A stretch of 64,000 nucleotides of DNA, from assembly GCA_965228005.1 (NCBI GenBank), contig CBDDGV010000003.1:744001-808000 (forward strand). Reading direction: 5' to 3'. The notes beneath the pieces were generated by a model that had not been told where the DNA came from, ran no database searches, and saw only the letters and a list, made by a program, of their open reading frames with translations. Position 1 is the stretch's first letter; each line of letters opens with the position of its first letter. The position numbers were made by a program, and so were the translations under genes. Source of the stretch: JBCCXZ01 sp965228005. GTDB lineage: Bacteria; Planctomycetota; Planctomycetia; Pirellulales; Lacipirellulaceae. Of this stretch, positions 25,801 to 34,548 are shown one piece after another.

Positions 25801-28800
25801 GGTCTGAGCCTGGCCGACTTCGACAACGACGGCGACTTCGACGCCCTGCTGGCGATCGGCGGGGAAGAGGCGCGGTTCCTCGAAAACGTCGGCACGCCGG
25901 AGATCCCCGACTTCGTGGAGAACGCCGCGGCGAACCCCCTCGCAGGGTTTGGCGGCGACGGTATCTCGGTGGCCGATGTCAACGGCGACGGCGACCTCGA
26001 TGTCATCCAAGAGAGCGGCGACAGCATCAATTACTTCGAGAACCAGTTCATCGACTCGGGGACGCTGGGCTTTGTCGAGATCACCGGCCCCGCGAGCCCG
26101 TTCGACGGCCTGGCGCTCACCGACTCCTTCGACCCGGCGTTGGTCGACATCGACGACGACGGAGAGCTCGAGCTCTTCATGACCCGGCAGAACCCGGGGC
26201 TGGACTACTTCGAGTTCGACAGCGGGACCAATTCGTACGTCGCGGCGCCCGGCAGCAACCCGCTCTCCGGCGCCACGATCGGCTTCGGCGACAAGATCTA
26301 CTTCTTCGACTTCGACCGCGACGGCGACCAGGAAGCCTTCATCGGACGCGGCTCGGTGATCGACTACTACGAGAACGTCGGCACGGCCCAGTCGCCGCAG
26401 TTCGTCCAGCGGACCGGCGCCCTGAACCCGCTCGACGGCATCACCAGCGTCGAGCCGATCATCGCGTTCGCCGACATCGACAACAACGACGACGTCGACC
26501 TGTTCGTCACCAACAACATCAGCCTCGGCGAGGTCGAGAGCCTCACCGAGGTCCGCTACTTCGAGGCCGCGTTCACCCAGCAGGCGTTGGTGCCCGAGGG
26601 GATGACCGAGCTGATCGTCGACATCCCCGTCATCAACGACGACATCGACGAGAACACCGAGAGCCTCGACGTCGCCATCATCTCGCGATTGACCCAGACC
26701 TACGAGCTGGAGGCCACCAGCGCGTTCGACGACCAGTTCGACCTCGTCGTGACGGAGGCCTTCAACGGGACGAGCCTCCGGGTGGAAGTCGACCCGGCGA
26801 CGGTCGACAACATTACGGGCAGCTCGCTGGCCGCGGGCACGGTGCTCGAGTTCTCCGGCGGCGCCAGGGCGACCCTGGACTTCAACTCGGGCCTGATCGA
26901 CCCCGTTACCGGCCCCGCGCTCATCTTCGTCACCCTCGACCCGATGTTCCCCCAAACGATCGGCGTCGGCGAACGGGCCACCGCGACGTTCGACAGCGAC
27001 ATCCGGATCGAATCGACCATCGATTTTGACGGCAGCACCGTGGGGCTGCGGATCAGCGGAGCAGAGGTTGTCAACTCGCTGCTGCTGACCGCCGGCACGG
27101 TGCTCACGTTCAACTTTGGGGGCGCCACCGCGACCGTGACCGAGGACACGGTGATCAACGTCTTCACCACAACGCTGGTGCCGGTGACCCTGCCGATGGG
27201 GCAGAGCCTCTTCGCTTTCGACGAGACCGACATCGTCGCGCCCCCCGGCGAGGTCTCGCTGGTGGTCAACGAGACCGACGCCGATACGCTGGCGCTCGGA
27301 GCGGGCACGCGGCTGCTGTTCAGCAACGGCACGCTGTTCGAGGTCTCGCGTTCCGAGCTACTCACAAACAAGCTCCCCGGCGACGCCGACGGAAACACCG
27401 TGGTCGACGCCGCGGACCTGGCAGTCTGGCAGGCGCAGGCCGGCTCGACCGGGCCCGGGTTCTCGGCCGACTTTGATTTCGACGACGACGTCGACATCGC
27501 CGACCTCCTGACCCTGCAGCGCGGGTTCGGCCAGAGCGACCCCGACTCGGGCGGCGTGCCGGTGGCCGGCACGATTATCTCCGGCGGTCCGATCCCCGCC
27601 GGCGCCACCGCCACCCTGGTGGAGCCGGGCTACCGCGTCCGCGCCGAGCTGGACGTGACGGCCCCGCTGGCGGGCGGCAGCGTCGGCCTCCAGATCGACG
27701 AGACCGCCTACAGCAGCTTCACGATCCCCGCCGGCACGGTGCTCGAGTTCGGCGGCGGCGCCATCGTCACCGTCGATTCCGACACCCTGATTAACAACAG
27801 CTCCGGCACTTCGGTGCCCGTCACGCTCGCCTCTAACAGCGGCAGCCAAGCCGTCGGCTTGGGTGAAGAGACGTCGGTGAGCGACTTCTTCGAGAGCATC
27901 GAAGTGGAGGTGCTCAGCCTAGACGGGCTTGACGACTTCGTTATCGACCTCGGTGTTGCGACCCCCGGCGTGCCTTCGTTTACACTCGTGGCCGGCACAA
28001 CGCTAGTGTTCCCAGACCCGGTCAACGGCGACATCGTCTTGACGGTCGATGTCGACTCAACCATAACGCCGGGAGGCTCTTTCGATGGCGTCCAAGTGAG
28101 CGAGTCGTTCACTAGCCCCAGGCCGCTTAGCGCTATCGCGATCGGCGAGCAGGCCGAGGTGGCCAGCTTCGAGTTCGCCTCCCGGGACACGATCACGATC
28201 AGCGACAACGACACGGCGGGCATCTCGCTCACGCCCGACGGGCCGGCGACGACCACCGAGGCCTCCGGGGCCGGCAACACGCAGACCGTGCAGGTTGTGC
28301 TCCAGTCGGAGCCGAAGGACAACGTGTTCGTCTTCCTCGGCACCGACAGCACGGAGGCCCTGCTGAGCGACGCCGACGAGACCGACCTCGCCTCGATCGA
28401 GCTGCTCTTCACGCCCGAGAACTGGGACGTCGCCCAGCAGGTGACCGTCCGCGGCGTGGACGACGACCTCGACGACGGCGACGTGCAGTACGCTATCCGT
28501 ACCACCGTCCGCAGCACCGACCTGGAGTACACCGACGACACGGTCGAGATCCGGCCGGTCGTCATCTCCGACCACTCCGTCGGCCTGGGCCTCCCGGTGA
28601 TCCTCGACGAGCTGCTCATCGGCGACACGCTGGTGCCGGACGAAACGGTGCTGACGTTCAACAGCGGGGCGAAGTTCGAACTCGTGTCGGACGCGCTGCT
28701 GACGAACACTGCGCCGAACAGCATCGTCGGCATCAAGAGCGGCAGCATCGACCGCATCGGCACCAACCGCGTCGGCGTCGTCAACGACGGCGACGAGCGG

Positions 28801-31800
28801 ACCAACCTGGAGGTGACCTCCGATTTCGCCGGCGGCACGGTCGGCCTGCGGCTCGACAGCGGCCAGAGCGACGTGCTCAGCGCCACCCTGCTGGCCGGCA
28901 AGCGGCTGCGGTTCAGCAACGGCGCCGAGGCGGTCCTCACCGCCGACGCGACGCTCAACAACAGCACCGGCGTGCTGGTGAGCGTCACCCTCACCGGCGA
29001 CCCCGTCACCACCGCGGACACGAGCCTGTTCGAGGAGAACGTCCGCGTCGACACGGCCTTCGACTCGGGCACGACCGAGATCGGCCTCCGCCTGGAGGAC
29101 CCGTTCATCTCGTCGATCACGTTCGCCGCCGGCACGGAGTTCGAGTTCAGCAACGGCGCCCTCGCCTCGCTCGTCGCCCAGACGGCGATCATCAACTCCG
29201 ATGAAACCAGCGTCGCGGTCAACCTCGACCCCAACACGATGACCACGAAGGCCTCGGCCTTCTACACCGAGCGGCTGGTCCAGGACCTGGTCTTCACGAG
29301 CATCGACGACGACGGGGTCGGGGTGCGCGTCACCCAGACCGACGAGACGATCGCCGTCACCGAGGGCTTCTCCAACAACCTCTTCACGGTGGTGCTCGAC
29401 AGCGAGCCGACCGCCCCTGTCTCGATCACGCTCGACCCGTCGGACGAGAACCTCCGGCTCTTCGACCAGTTCATGGGCGAGGCGATCACGATCGAGTTCG
29501 ACGCCACGAACTGGGACGTGCCGCAGACCATCGAGGTCTCCGCCGTCGACGACTCCGTGCTGGAATACGACCACATGAGCACGGTTGTCATCTCCGTCGC
29601 CAGCGCCGATTTGGCCTACGACGGCTTCGCGGTCAACGCCGTCGAGGTGTTCATCGCCGACGACGAAGTGCCCTCGGCGAACGTCATCGCCGTGGCGGGC
29701 GCCATCGAGGCGAACGCCCCCGGCTACTTCGTGATCGAGCTCGATACGCCCGCGCCGACCGGCTTCGGCCAGACCGGCATCGAGGTCTCCTACAGCCTGG
29801 GCGGCACGGCCGACTCCGACCCGATGGGCGTCAACACGCAGGACGTGCAGCCGATCACCGGCACGGCGTTGATCGCCCCCGGCGAGACCCGCAGCCCGCT
29901 GATCGCTTTCCCCATCGACGACTTCAAGGCCGAGGGCGTCGACCTGATCGTCACCTCCGCCTTCACCAGCCCGAACGACGGGATGAGCACCGCGATCAAC
30001 CTGCAGATCGACGAGCAGCCCTTCACCGTCGGCGCCGGCGGCTACGACTCCGTCGCGGGCACGGTCGAGCTGACGTTGACCGGCTCGATGCCCGACCCCG
30101 GCCCGGGAGAGACCACGGTCCTCGGCCAGGGCACGACGCTGTTCTTCGCCAGCACCGCAACCACCGTGCTGGTCACCGAGACGGTGATCGTGAGTGAGTC
30201 GGGCGTCACGGAAGTGAAGATCGACGCCGACCCCGGCGCCATCGTCGAGGACACGGACGTGTTCCAGCGGATCCCCCTGCCCGCGGGCAGCGAGCTGCGG
30301 TTCTCCGGCGGCGACGTGCTCACGACAACCGCGGCCGCCACGCTCACCAACCAGAACGCGACGGCCGTCCAGGCCGCCGCCGCGGTGGGCGCCGTCGTCT
30401 CGGTCGCGATCGACACAGAGACGCGCCTCCAGGGCGAGTCGCTCACCGTCACCATCGACCCCGGCATCGGTTACGCTCCCGGGTCCGAGTCCACCGCGGG
30501 CATCAGCATCCTGGACAACGACAGGCCGGGCGTGCGGATCCTGCAGATCGGCGACGCCACCACCGTGGCCGAAGACGAAGACGGCTCGCAGTTTTTCGTC
30601 TCGCTGCTGAGCGAGCCGGTGTCGAACGTCGACATCGCCGTCAGCACCAACACGACCGACCTGACGATCGGCGTCGCGGCGCCGTACACGTCCGCCGACA
30701 CGGTGGTCTCGCTGCAGATCCAGGAGACCGGCGTCGACTCCGTGCTGCTGCCCGCGGGCGTCTACACGTTCGCCAGCGGCACGATCACGCTCGCCTCCGA
30801 CACGCTCGTCTTCTCCGGCAAGGAGACCAGCACCGCCGCCACGGTGACGGGCACGATCGCCGCGATCGACACCGCGGCCTACTCCTACGAGGAGCTGTCG
30901 CTCGACGACACGCTGCTGACCTTCACGCCGACCAACTGGTTTCAGCTCCAGCCGATAACCGTCTCCGCGCTGGACGACCTGGCCGTCGAGTTCGGCGAGA
31001 TCCACTTCAGCGACCTCTCGTTCGGCGTCACGAGCACCGACCCGGACTACAACCTGTTCACGGTGCCCGACCTCAGCATCGAGGTCATCGACCGCCGGTT
31101 CGACAAGGAGAACACGTACAACTCGATCGCGCAGGGCTTCCTGGCGTTGCAGGACAGCATCGAGAGCGTCGAGCTGCCCATTATCGGCGACTTCGGCGAG
31201 GTCGCCCCGTCGTTCATCATGTCGTTCCTCGGCGGGGTGATCGAAGAGATCCGGGCCGCGGACAGCGTCACCCCCGACACGCTCCGCGAGGCGTTCAACA
31301 CGGGGATCAACACCGCGCTGGACGTCGAGATCCTGACGGTCGAGGTGACCAGCATCGCGAGCGACGAGATCGCGTTCCTGCTCACCCTCGCCGACACCCT
31401 CACCGAGATGGTTCCCCTCAACAGCGACCTCGGCCTCGAGGCGCTCAATATCGGCATCGAGACGCAGGGCGACATCGAGCTGACCGTCGACTACGCCATG
31501 TCGCTCGGTTTCGGCGTGAACGCGACCGACGGGTTCTTCATCGACACCGACGCATCGGCGTTCGAGGTCGCCTCGTCCGTGGTGCTCTCCGAGGGCTTCA
31601 GCGCCACCGGCGAGTTGGGCTTCATCCAGCTCGACATCACCAACAGCCTGGCCCCCGTGAACGTGAGCGTCGGCGGCGACTTCGACGAGCTGAACGACGT
31701 CGAGATCCTGCTGCAGATCGACGACCCCGGCATCGATTCCTTCACGCTCGAAGCGGGCACGGTCATCGAGTTCGACGGCGGCTCGCAGGTGACCGTCGAC

Positions 31801-34032
31801 GAAGACACGGACATCACCAACAACGAGGCGACGGCAGTGCCCGTTTCCGGCGGCACAGGGCCGGTGCTCACCGGCGAGACCAGCGTGGTGGGCGACCCCG
31901 AGGGCACGATGCTCGACGCGTCGTTCGTCGTGACGCTCGAAGACGAGGTCGACCAGCGGCTGACCCTCAGCGAGCTGACGTCCAAACGCGGCGGCAGCCC
32001 GTTCGATTTCATCTCCTACGGCTTCAGCGGCAACGCGGTGCTCGACCTCGACGTGGCCACCTCGGTCGCGGGGAACGCGGCGTTCCCCACCTTCTCGTTC
32101 AACCTGTTCAGCGACCTGCCGCTGTTGAACTACGGCAACGAGGACGAGGCCGGCTCCGACGAGGAGCCCACCCTCACGGTCAGCGCCGGCTTCGCCGGCG
32201 TCGCCGCGGGGCAGGTAGCCAACCTCACGCTCGACGCGGGCGAGATCGCCAGCGGCAACGCACGCCTGCCCAAGGGTACCGAGCTGGTGTTCGGAGGCGA
32301 CCGCGTGCGGGTCGACAAGACCACGACCATCGCCTCCGAGGGCAGCGCCGTGGTGCCCGTGAGGGTGGTCGGCCCCGCCGCCGCGACCATTGGCATCGGC
32401 GAGGCGGTCACGCTCGAGAGCGGCGCCTTCAACATCGCCTTCAACGACATCACGCTCGACCTAGGCGGGTTCGTCAGCGACCTGCTCGGCCCGATCATCA
32501 CCACCATCAACGACGTGATCGAGCCGTTCCGGCCGATCATCGACGTGCTCTCCAGCGAAGTCGAGCTGCTCTCGAAGATCGGGCTGGCCGGTATTTTCGA
32601 CCAGGACGACGACGGTACCGCCACCCTCGTGGAGGTTGCCCTGACGCTCGCCGGCGGGCTCAGCAACGGCGACACCGCGGCCCGGTTCACGCGGTTCGTC
32701 GATTCGGTGACCGGCGTGATCGAGTTGGCCGAGTCGCTCTCGGCGCTGCAGGAGAGCATCGAAGCCGGCGACTCGATCGCCCTCGAATTCGGCAGCTATC
32801 AGCTGCAGAACTTCAAGGGCGGCAGCAGCGCCGAGGACGCGACGGAGGTCGACGCCGAGTCGGAGGGCGTCGCCACCGACCCGGCGATGACGCCCGAAGA
32901 TCAGACTATGGCGACCGGCAACAACCGCGTCGGCAACTTCTTCGGTAAGCTCGACGAGCTGGGCATCTCGCTCGACGTGATCGAGAACCCGCTGAACGTG
33001 ATCAAGGTGTTCTTGGGCCAGGACATCGACCTGGTGACCTGGGACGTGCCGGAGCTCGACCTGAGCTTCTCGATCGAGCGGACGTTCCCCGTCTTCGCGG
33101 GCATCCGCGGCGTGCTGGCCGGCGACTTCAACGTCTACTCCGACCTGGTGTTCGGATTCGACACGTTCGGGCTCAGCCGGTGGAAGGAAGAGGACTTCGC
33201 GATCGAGGACGCCTACCTCATCTTCGACGGCTTCTACCTCAGCGACGTCGACCCCGACACGGGCGAGGACGTCGACGAGCTGACCCTCGAAGCCACCATC
33301 GCGGCGGGAGTCGAGGCCAACGCGGTGGTCGCCAAGATCCGCGGCACCGGCGGCATCACCGGCACCGCGGGTCTGGACCTGATCGACGGCGGCGAGTATT
33401 CGGGCGAGGCCGACGGCCGCATCCGCGGCTCGGAGATCATCGCCGGGCTCCGCAGGCCGCTGGAGCTGTTCGAGCTGGCCGGCTCGGTCGAGGCGTTCCT
33501 CAACATCGCCGTTTCGATCGGCATCGACCTCGGGTTCTGGAAGATCGAAAAGACGGTGTTCGAGCGGGAGCTGGCCCGCATCACGCTGTTCGAGTTCCAG
33601 ATCGGCGGCGGCGGGGGCGGCGGTTCCCCGGTCAGCTCCGTGGTCACCGACACGGCGACGACGGAAACGGTCCTCCTCGGTTCTGCCCTGCAGACGGCTG
33701 AGGAACCGGCTGGAGCAACGGCCGAACCGGTCGCGCTGCTGCAGGCCGAACCCGTTGTCACCGACGAGACGCTTGTGTCGTCGGACGCCTGGATCGTGTT
33801 TGTCGAAGGCCCCGCGGACGGCAGGCTGCTGGTGCCGACCGAAGACCCAGCGCCGGCGAGCGTCGAGACCGACGATGAGCTGGCGTTGGCCGCCGCCTTG
33901 GAGTCCCAGCCCGCTGCGGGCGACGATTACGGCGTTCTGGCCGACGAACCCGAGGAGGACCCGGTCGACGAACTCGAGGCGATCGACGAAGCCCTACGAG
34001 CGTTCGACGAAGAGGAAGCCTTGGTCGTCTAG
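22885..34032 (+). CDS. Giant secreted multi-domain surface protein with novel repeat
   Basis: The 3,715-residue protein opens with the planctomycete giant-protein leader (RRLRLEELEDRRVLAP, residues about 30-45). A LamG-like sugar-binding domain lies at about residues 67-278, with several Calx-beta units from 278 on (each ending near DND or EDN). FG-GAP-like repeats (ADFDNDGDFDALL, DFDRDGDQEAF) lie at about 966-1229. At least 13 units of an unassigned approximately 80-residue repeat lie at about 1286-3180, and a dockerin type I domain at about 1498-1552. The C-terminal 530 residues have helical and beta segments, a Gly run and an acidic tail. There is no PEP-CTERM. Composition is Asp/Thr-rich and calcium binding is likely. 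It is probably a cell-surface adhesin or polysaccharide-handling protein. Confidence 0.9.
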   Translation: MARMQRFDWNRLHRKPVRTPRKSPASYDRRLRLEELEDRRVLAPVASISFATDEIFEEEIVFGSGFNDAIQLDGFDDRVRLNAAEAAFDSITDAITVEAWFRVDSFDTPNQTIISKGSGLWEITRNGSGNSLRFQIVNGLEVSATTNINDGNWHHVRGTVPGSGLGSMQIFIDGKLEGSTPVDNNGLPTNNSEAVIGANSAIAGRHFNGAIDEVRVWNVHASQVPGRETTLSGAEPGLVAYYQFDDGTATDQTGGGGDGLLVGNPTFGDSVRPAITGFVDVQLSEPVTDQPGIILNYSLSGTATQGVDFYSSQLDIATTDANPPTNSIFIAEGEDSARISVAALADAVDEGTETITITLEADTNPFGLPSPPNDRYTLGGQTVATIDIRDSETFDVGIIGANLFGENASVEGLSLNPSGAATLRVKLASKPTADVTLNVGESVSGGMLSAASLLFTPANWDTPQDVTISDLAGLITDDNSRDFLGFLTLTAVSADTAYDPLFTSYSVFDSALNVKLNVDEGAAAQPVTPRVGVRRAADAEEGEIEPGVFTISSDVAAPAGGLRVFYTITTGAGEIGTQFNVLDGAGSNSGFVDIAAGEVSATVLIDAIDDDVDDGTTLVGIDIDSDAAYLIDGGFGSAQLDVLDNDSARIVTSTLTNLASLDTDFETLIEVDELFSLDVTSFTQTASGYTATVSVDLTADPGAPVTLTLDDANSAATGQVSFGIGDTGPKSLTLDLVEGADGSLRLDLSTDANGSASYNNLTAALPFRQFAAEFDSETNLSTSEDGDDFLFGVRLNSEPTAAVTVTLTSTDTSEGQINTVLNFDNTNWDQYQVVTVVAQDDMFDDGEVEYSVNVDAASTDLVYDPLSADFDLVNEDNETDEDPLFDASDDSPILAGITPLLENPEEGFANGQFQISLSAPAPVGGLIVDYAIFEGSATLDDIDVPEFIERFGDNNPLATTQVESSDTIIGARGLSLADFDNDGDFDALLAIGGEEARFLENVGTPEIPDFVENAAANPLAGFGGDGISVADVNGDGDLDVIQESGDSINYFENQFIDSGTLGFVEITGPASPFDGLALTDSFDPALVDIDDDGELELFMTRQNPGLDYFEFDSGTNSYVAAPGSNPLSGATIGFGDKIYFFDFDRDGDQEAFIGRGSVIDYYENVGTAQSPQFVQRTGALNPLDGITSVEPIIAFADIDNNDDVDLFVTNNISLGEVESLTEVRYFEAAFTQQALVPEGMTELIVDIPVINDDIDENTESLDVAIISRLTQTYELEATSAFDDQFDLVVTEAFNGTSLRVEVDPATVDNITGSSLAAGTVLEFSGGARATLDFNSGLIDPVTGPALIFVTLDPMFPQTIGVGERATATFDSDIRIESTIDFDGSTVGLRISGAEVVNSLLLTAGTVLTFNFGGATATVTEDTVINVFTTTLVPVTLPMGQSLFAFDETDIVAPPGEVSLVVNETDADTLALGAGTRLLFSNGTLFEVSRSELLTNKLPGDADGNTVVDAADLAVWQAQAGSTGPGFSADFDFDDDVDIADLLTLQRGFGQSDPDSGGVPVAGTIISGGPIPAGATATLVEPGYRVRAELDVTAPLAGGSVGLQIDETAYSSFTIPAGTVLEFGGGAIVTVDSDTLINNSSGTSVPVTLASNSGSQAVGLGEETSVSDFFESIEVEVLSLDGLDDFVIDLGVATPGVPSFTLVAGTTLVFPDPVNGDIVLTVDVDSTITPGGSFDGVQVSESFTSPRPLSAIAIGEQAEVASFEFASRDTITISDNDTAGISLTPDGPATTTEASGAGNTQTVQVVLQSEPKDNVFVFLGTDSTEALLSDADETDLASIELLFTPENWDVAQQVTVRGVDDDLDDGDVQYAIRTTVRSTDLEYTDDTVEIRPVVISDHSVGLGLPVILDELLIGDTLVPDETVLTFNSGAKFELVSDALLTNTAPNSIVGIKSGSIDRIGTNRVGVVNDGDERTNLEVTSDFAGGTVGLRLDSGQSDVLSATLLAGKRLRFSNGAEAVLTADATLNNSTGVLVSVTLTGDPVTTADTSLFEENVRVDTAFDSGTTEIGLRLEDPFISSITFAAGTEFEFSNGALASLVAQTAIINSDETSVAVNLDPNTMTTKASAFYTERLVQDLVFTSIDDDGVGVRVTQTDETIAVTEGFSNNLFTVVLDSEPTAPVSITLDPSDENLRLFDQFMGEAITIEFDATNWDVPQTIEVSAVDDSVLEYDHMSTVVISVASADLAYDGFAVNAVEVFIADDEVPSANVIAVAGAIEANAPGYFVIELDTPAPTGFGQTGIEVSYSLGGTADSDPMGVNTQDVQPITGTALIAPGETRSPLIAFPIDDFKAEGVDLIVTSAFTSPNDGMSTAINLQIDEQPFTVGAGGYDSVAGTVELTLTGSMPDPGPGETTVLGQGTTLFFASTATTVLVTETVIVSESGVTEVKIDADPGAIVEDTDVFQRIPLPAGSELRFSGGDVLTTTAAATLTNQNATAVQAAAAVGAVVSVAIDTETRLQGESLTVTIDPGIGYAPGSESTAGISILDNDRPGVRILQIGDATTVAEDEDGSQFFVSLLSEPVSNVDIAVSTNTTDLTIGVAAPYTSADTVVSLQIQETGVDSVLLPAGVYTFASGTITLASDTLVFSGKETSTAATVTGTIAAIDTAAYSYEELSLDDTLLTFTPTNWFQLQPITVSALDDLAVEFGEIHFSDLSFGVTSTDPDYNLFTVPDLSIEVIDRRFDKENTYNSIAQGFLALQDSIESVELPIIGDFGEVAPSFIMSFLGGVIEEIRAADSVTPDTLREAFNTGINTALDVEILTVEVTSIASDEIAFLLTLADTLTEMVPLNSDLGLEALNIGIETQGDIELTVDYAMSLGFGVNATDGFFIDTDASAFEVASSVVLSEGFSATGELGFIQLDITNSLAPVNVSVGGDFDELNDVEILLQIDDPGIDSFTLEAGTVIEFDGGSQVTVDEDTDITNNEATAVPVSGGTGPVLTGETSVVGDPEGTMLDASFVVTLEDEVDQRLTLSELTSKRGGSPFDFISYGFSGNAVLDLDVATSVAGNAAFPTFSFNLFSDLPLLNYGNEDEAGSDEEPTLTVSAGFAGVAAGQVANLTLDAGEIASGNARLPKGTELVFGGDRVRVDKTTTIASEGSAVVPVRVVGPAAATIGIGEAVTLESGAFNIAFNDITLDLGGFVSDLLGPIITTINDVIEPFRPIIDVLSSEVELLSKIGLAGIFDQDDDGTATLVEVALTLAGGLSNGDTAARFTRFVDSVTGVIELAESLSALQESIEAGDSIALEFGSYQLQNFKGGSSAEDATEVDAESEGVATDPAMTPEDQTMATGNNRVGNFFGKLDELGISLDVIENPLNVIKVFLGQDIDLVTWDVPELDLSFSIERTFPVFAGIRGVLAGDFNVYSDLVFGFDTFGLSRWKEEDFAIEDAYLIFDGFYLSDVDPDTGEDVDELTLEATIAAGVEANAVVAKIRGTGGITGTAGLDLIDGGEYSGEADGRIRGSEIIAGLRRPLELFELAGSVEAFLNIAVSIGIDLGFWKIEKTVFERELARITLFEFQIGGGGGGGSPVSSVVTDTATTETVLLGSALQTAEEPAGATAEPVALLQAEPVVTDETLVSSDAWIVFVEGPADGRLLVPTEDPAPASVETDDELALAAALESQPAAGDDYGVLADEPEEDPVDELEAIDEALRAFDEEEALVV
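26740..32425 (+). repeat. Thirteen coding repeats of a novel ~80-residue unit
   Basis: Each unit has a beta strand ending in LQID or similar, then a core LPAGTxLxFSNGA, then VxxDTxINNxxxTxVPVTL, then about 15 residues ending GE. The core codons for AGT (or equivalent) begin at 26833, 27091, 27301, 27730, 27991, 28639, 28894, 29128, 30127, 30283, 30754, 31753 and 32272. Adjacent units are 70-87 residues apart. The DNA is also related: units 1 and 4 share GGCACGGTGCTCGAGTTC exactly. Units 1-5 lie between the penultimate and last strands of one Calx-beta domain, 6-8 in a second, 9-10 in a third (between EG and ESLTVTI), and 11 inside a fourth. I recognise no named family. Confidence 0.8.
27376..27540 (+). 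other. Dockerin type I domain nested in repeat unit 3
   Basis: Two EF-like loops (GDADGNTVVDAADLAVWQA and ADFDFDDDVDIADLLTLQRG) form a dockerin type I module at about residues 1498-1552 of the giant protein. It separates the LLTN strand of repeat unit 3 from the VPVAGT strand that should follow, so the repeat is split by it. Confidence 0.8.
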
Positions 34033-34548
34033 GGCTGGGCGAAAGCGTGTAGCCAGAGCAAGGCGCCATGCCCACGCTTGCGTGAGGGTATCCGGGAATT
34101 GATCTTGCACGCGACGCCCTGGGAATGGCCCCGGAGGGGCCACGGCGTGTAGCCCCGGGTTGAGGTCAGCGGTGCATCGCGTCCGAGCGTGTGGCGCCGC
34201 CGCAATCGGAGCTCTGCCGAGGGCGCACCAAGCCGCGGACGGCTCCGGCCTCGATCATCCGCCGACCGGAATCGTGCCAACTGCTCGGCCGCGGCAAAGC
34301 TACACCACAACCCGGGGCTGCGGCCCGGTTCGCTGCGCTCACGCGGTCCTTGCCCCGGGCTACACGACGTCGCCCCTCCGGGGCTTATCCAGGGCACAAC
34401 CTGCAATACGAATTCCCGTATTCCTTCTCGCGAGTGTAGGCATGCCTGAGGGCGATTCACATGCCCACGCGAGCGTGGGCATGGCACGGGAGCGAACAAT
34501 ACGCAGGCCCTCAGCCGTGCGTAACCCTATAGCACCAGGGCCCGTGCT
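34033..34548. repeat. REP-like palindromic intergenic region
   Basis: The 516-base gap after the giant gene is largely one nested imperfect palindrome. GGCCCCGGAGGGGCC (34127-34141) faces GCCCCTCCGGGGC (34372-34384), AGCCCCGGGTTG (34151-34162) faces CAACCCGGGGCT (34308-34319), and GGGAATT near 34094 faces AATTCCCG near 34411. At the right edge is a perfect hairpin, CATGCCCACGC-GA-GCGTGGGCATG (34460-34483), and its left word recurs at 34068. No gene is seen. It may stabilise or terminate the 11-kb transcript, or be a dispersed REP/BIME-like element. Confidence 0.75.

Noticed and set aside
24904..26955. 683-residue antisense reading frame within the giant gene
   Set aside because: Same reason: no domain, composition set by the sense strand's Asp/Glu codons.
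28057..31005. 982-residue antisense reading frame within the giant gene
   Set aside because: Composition is biased (Arg/His/Val-rich) and mirrors the Asp-rich codons of the sense strand, so it is a shadow.
26740..32425. Treating the repeat as FG-GAP/VCBS units
   Set aside because: The calcium-binding DxDxDG loop of FG-GAP is absent. The conserved core is AGTxLxF and VPV instead.
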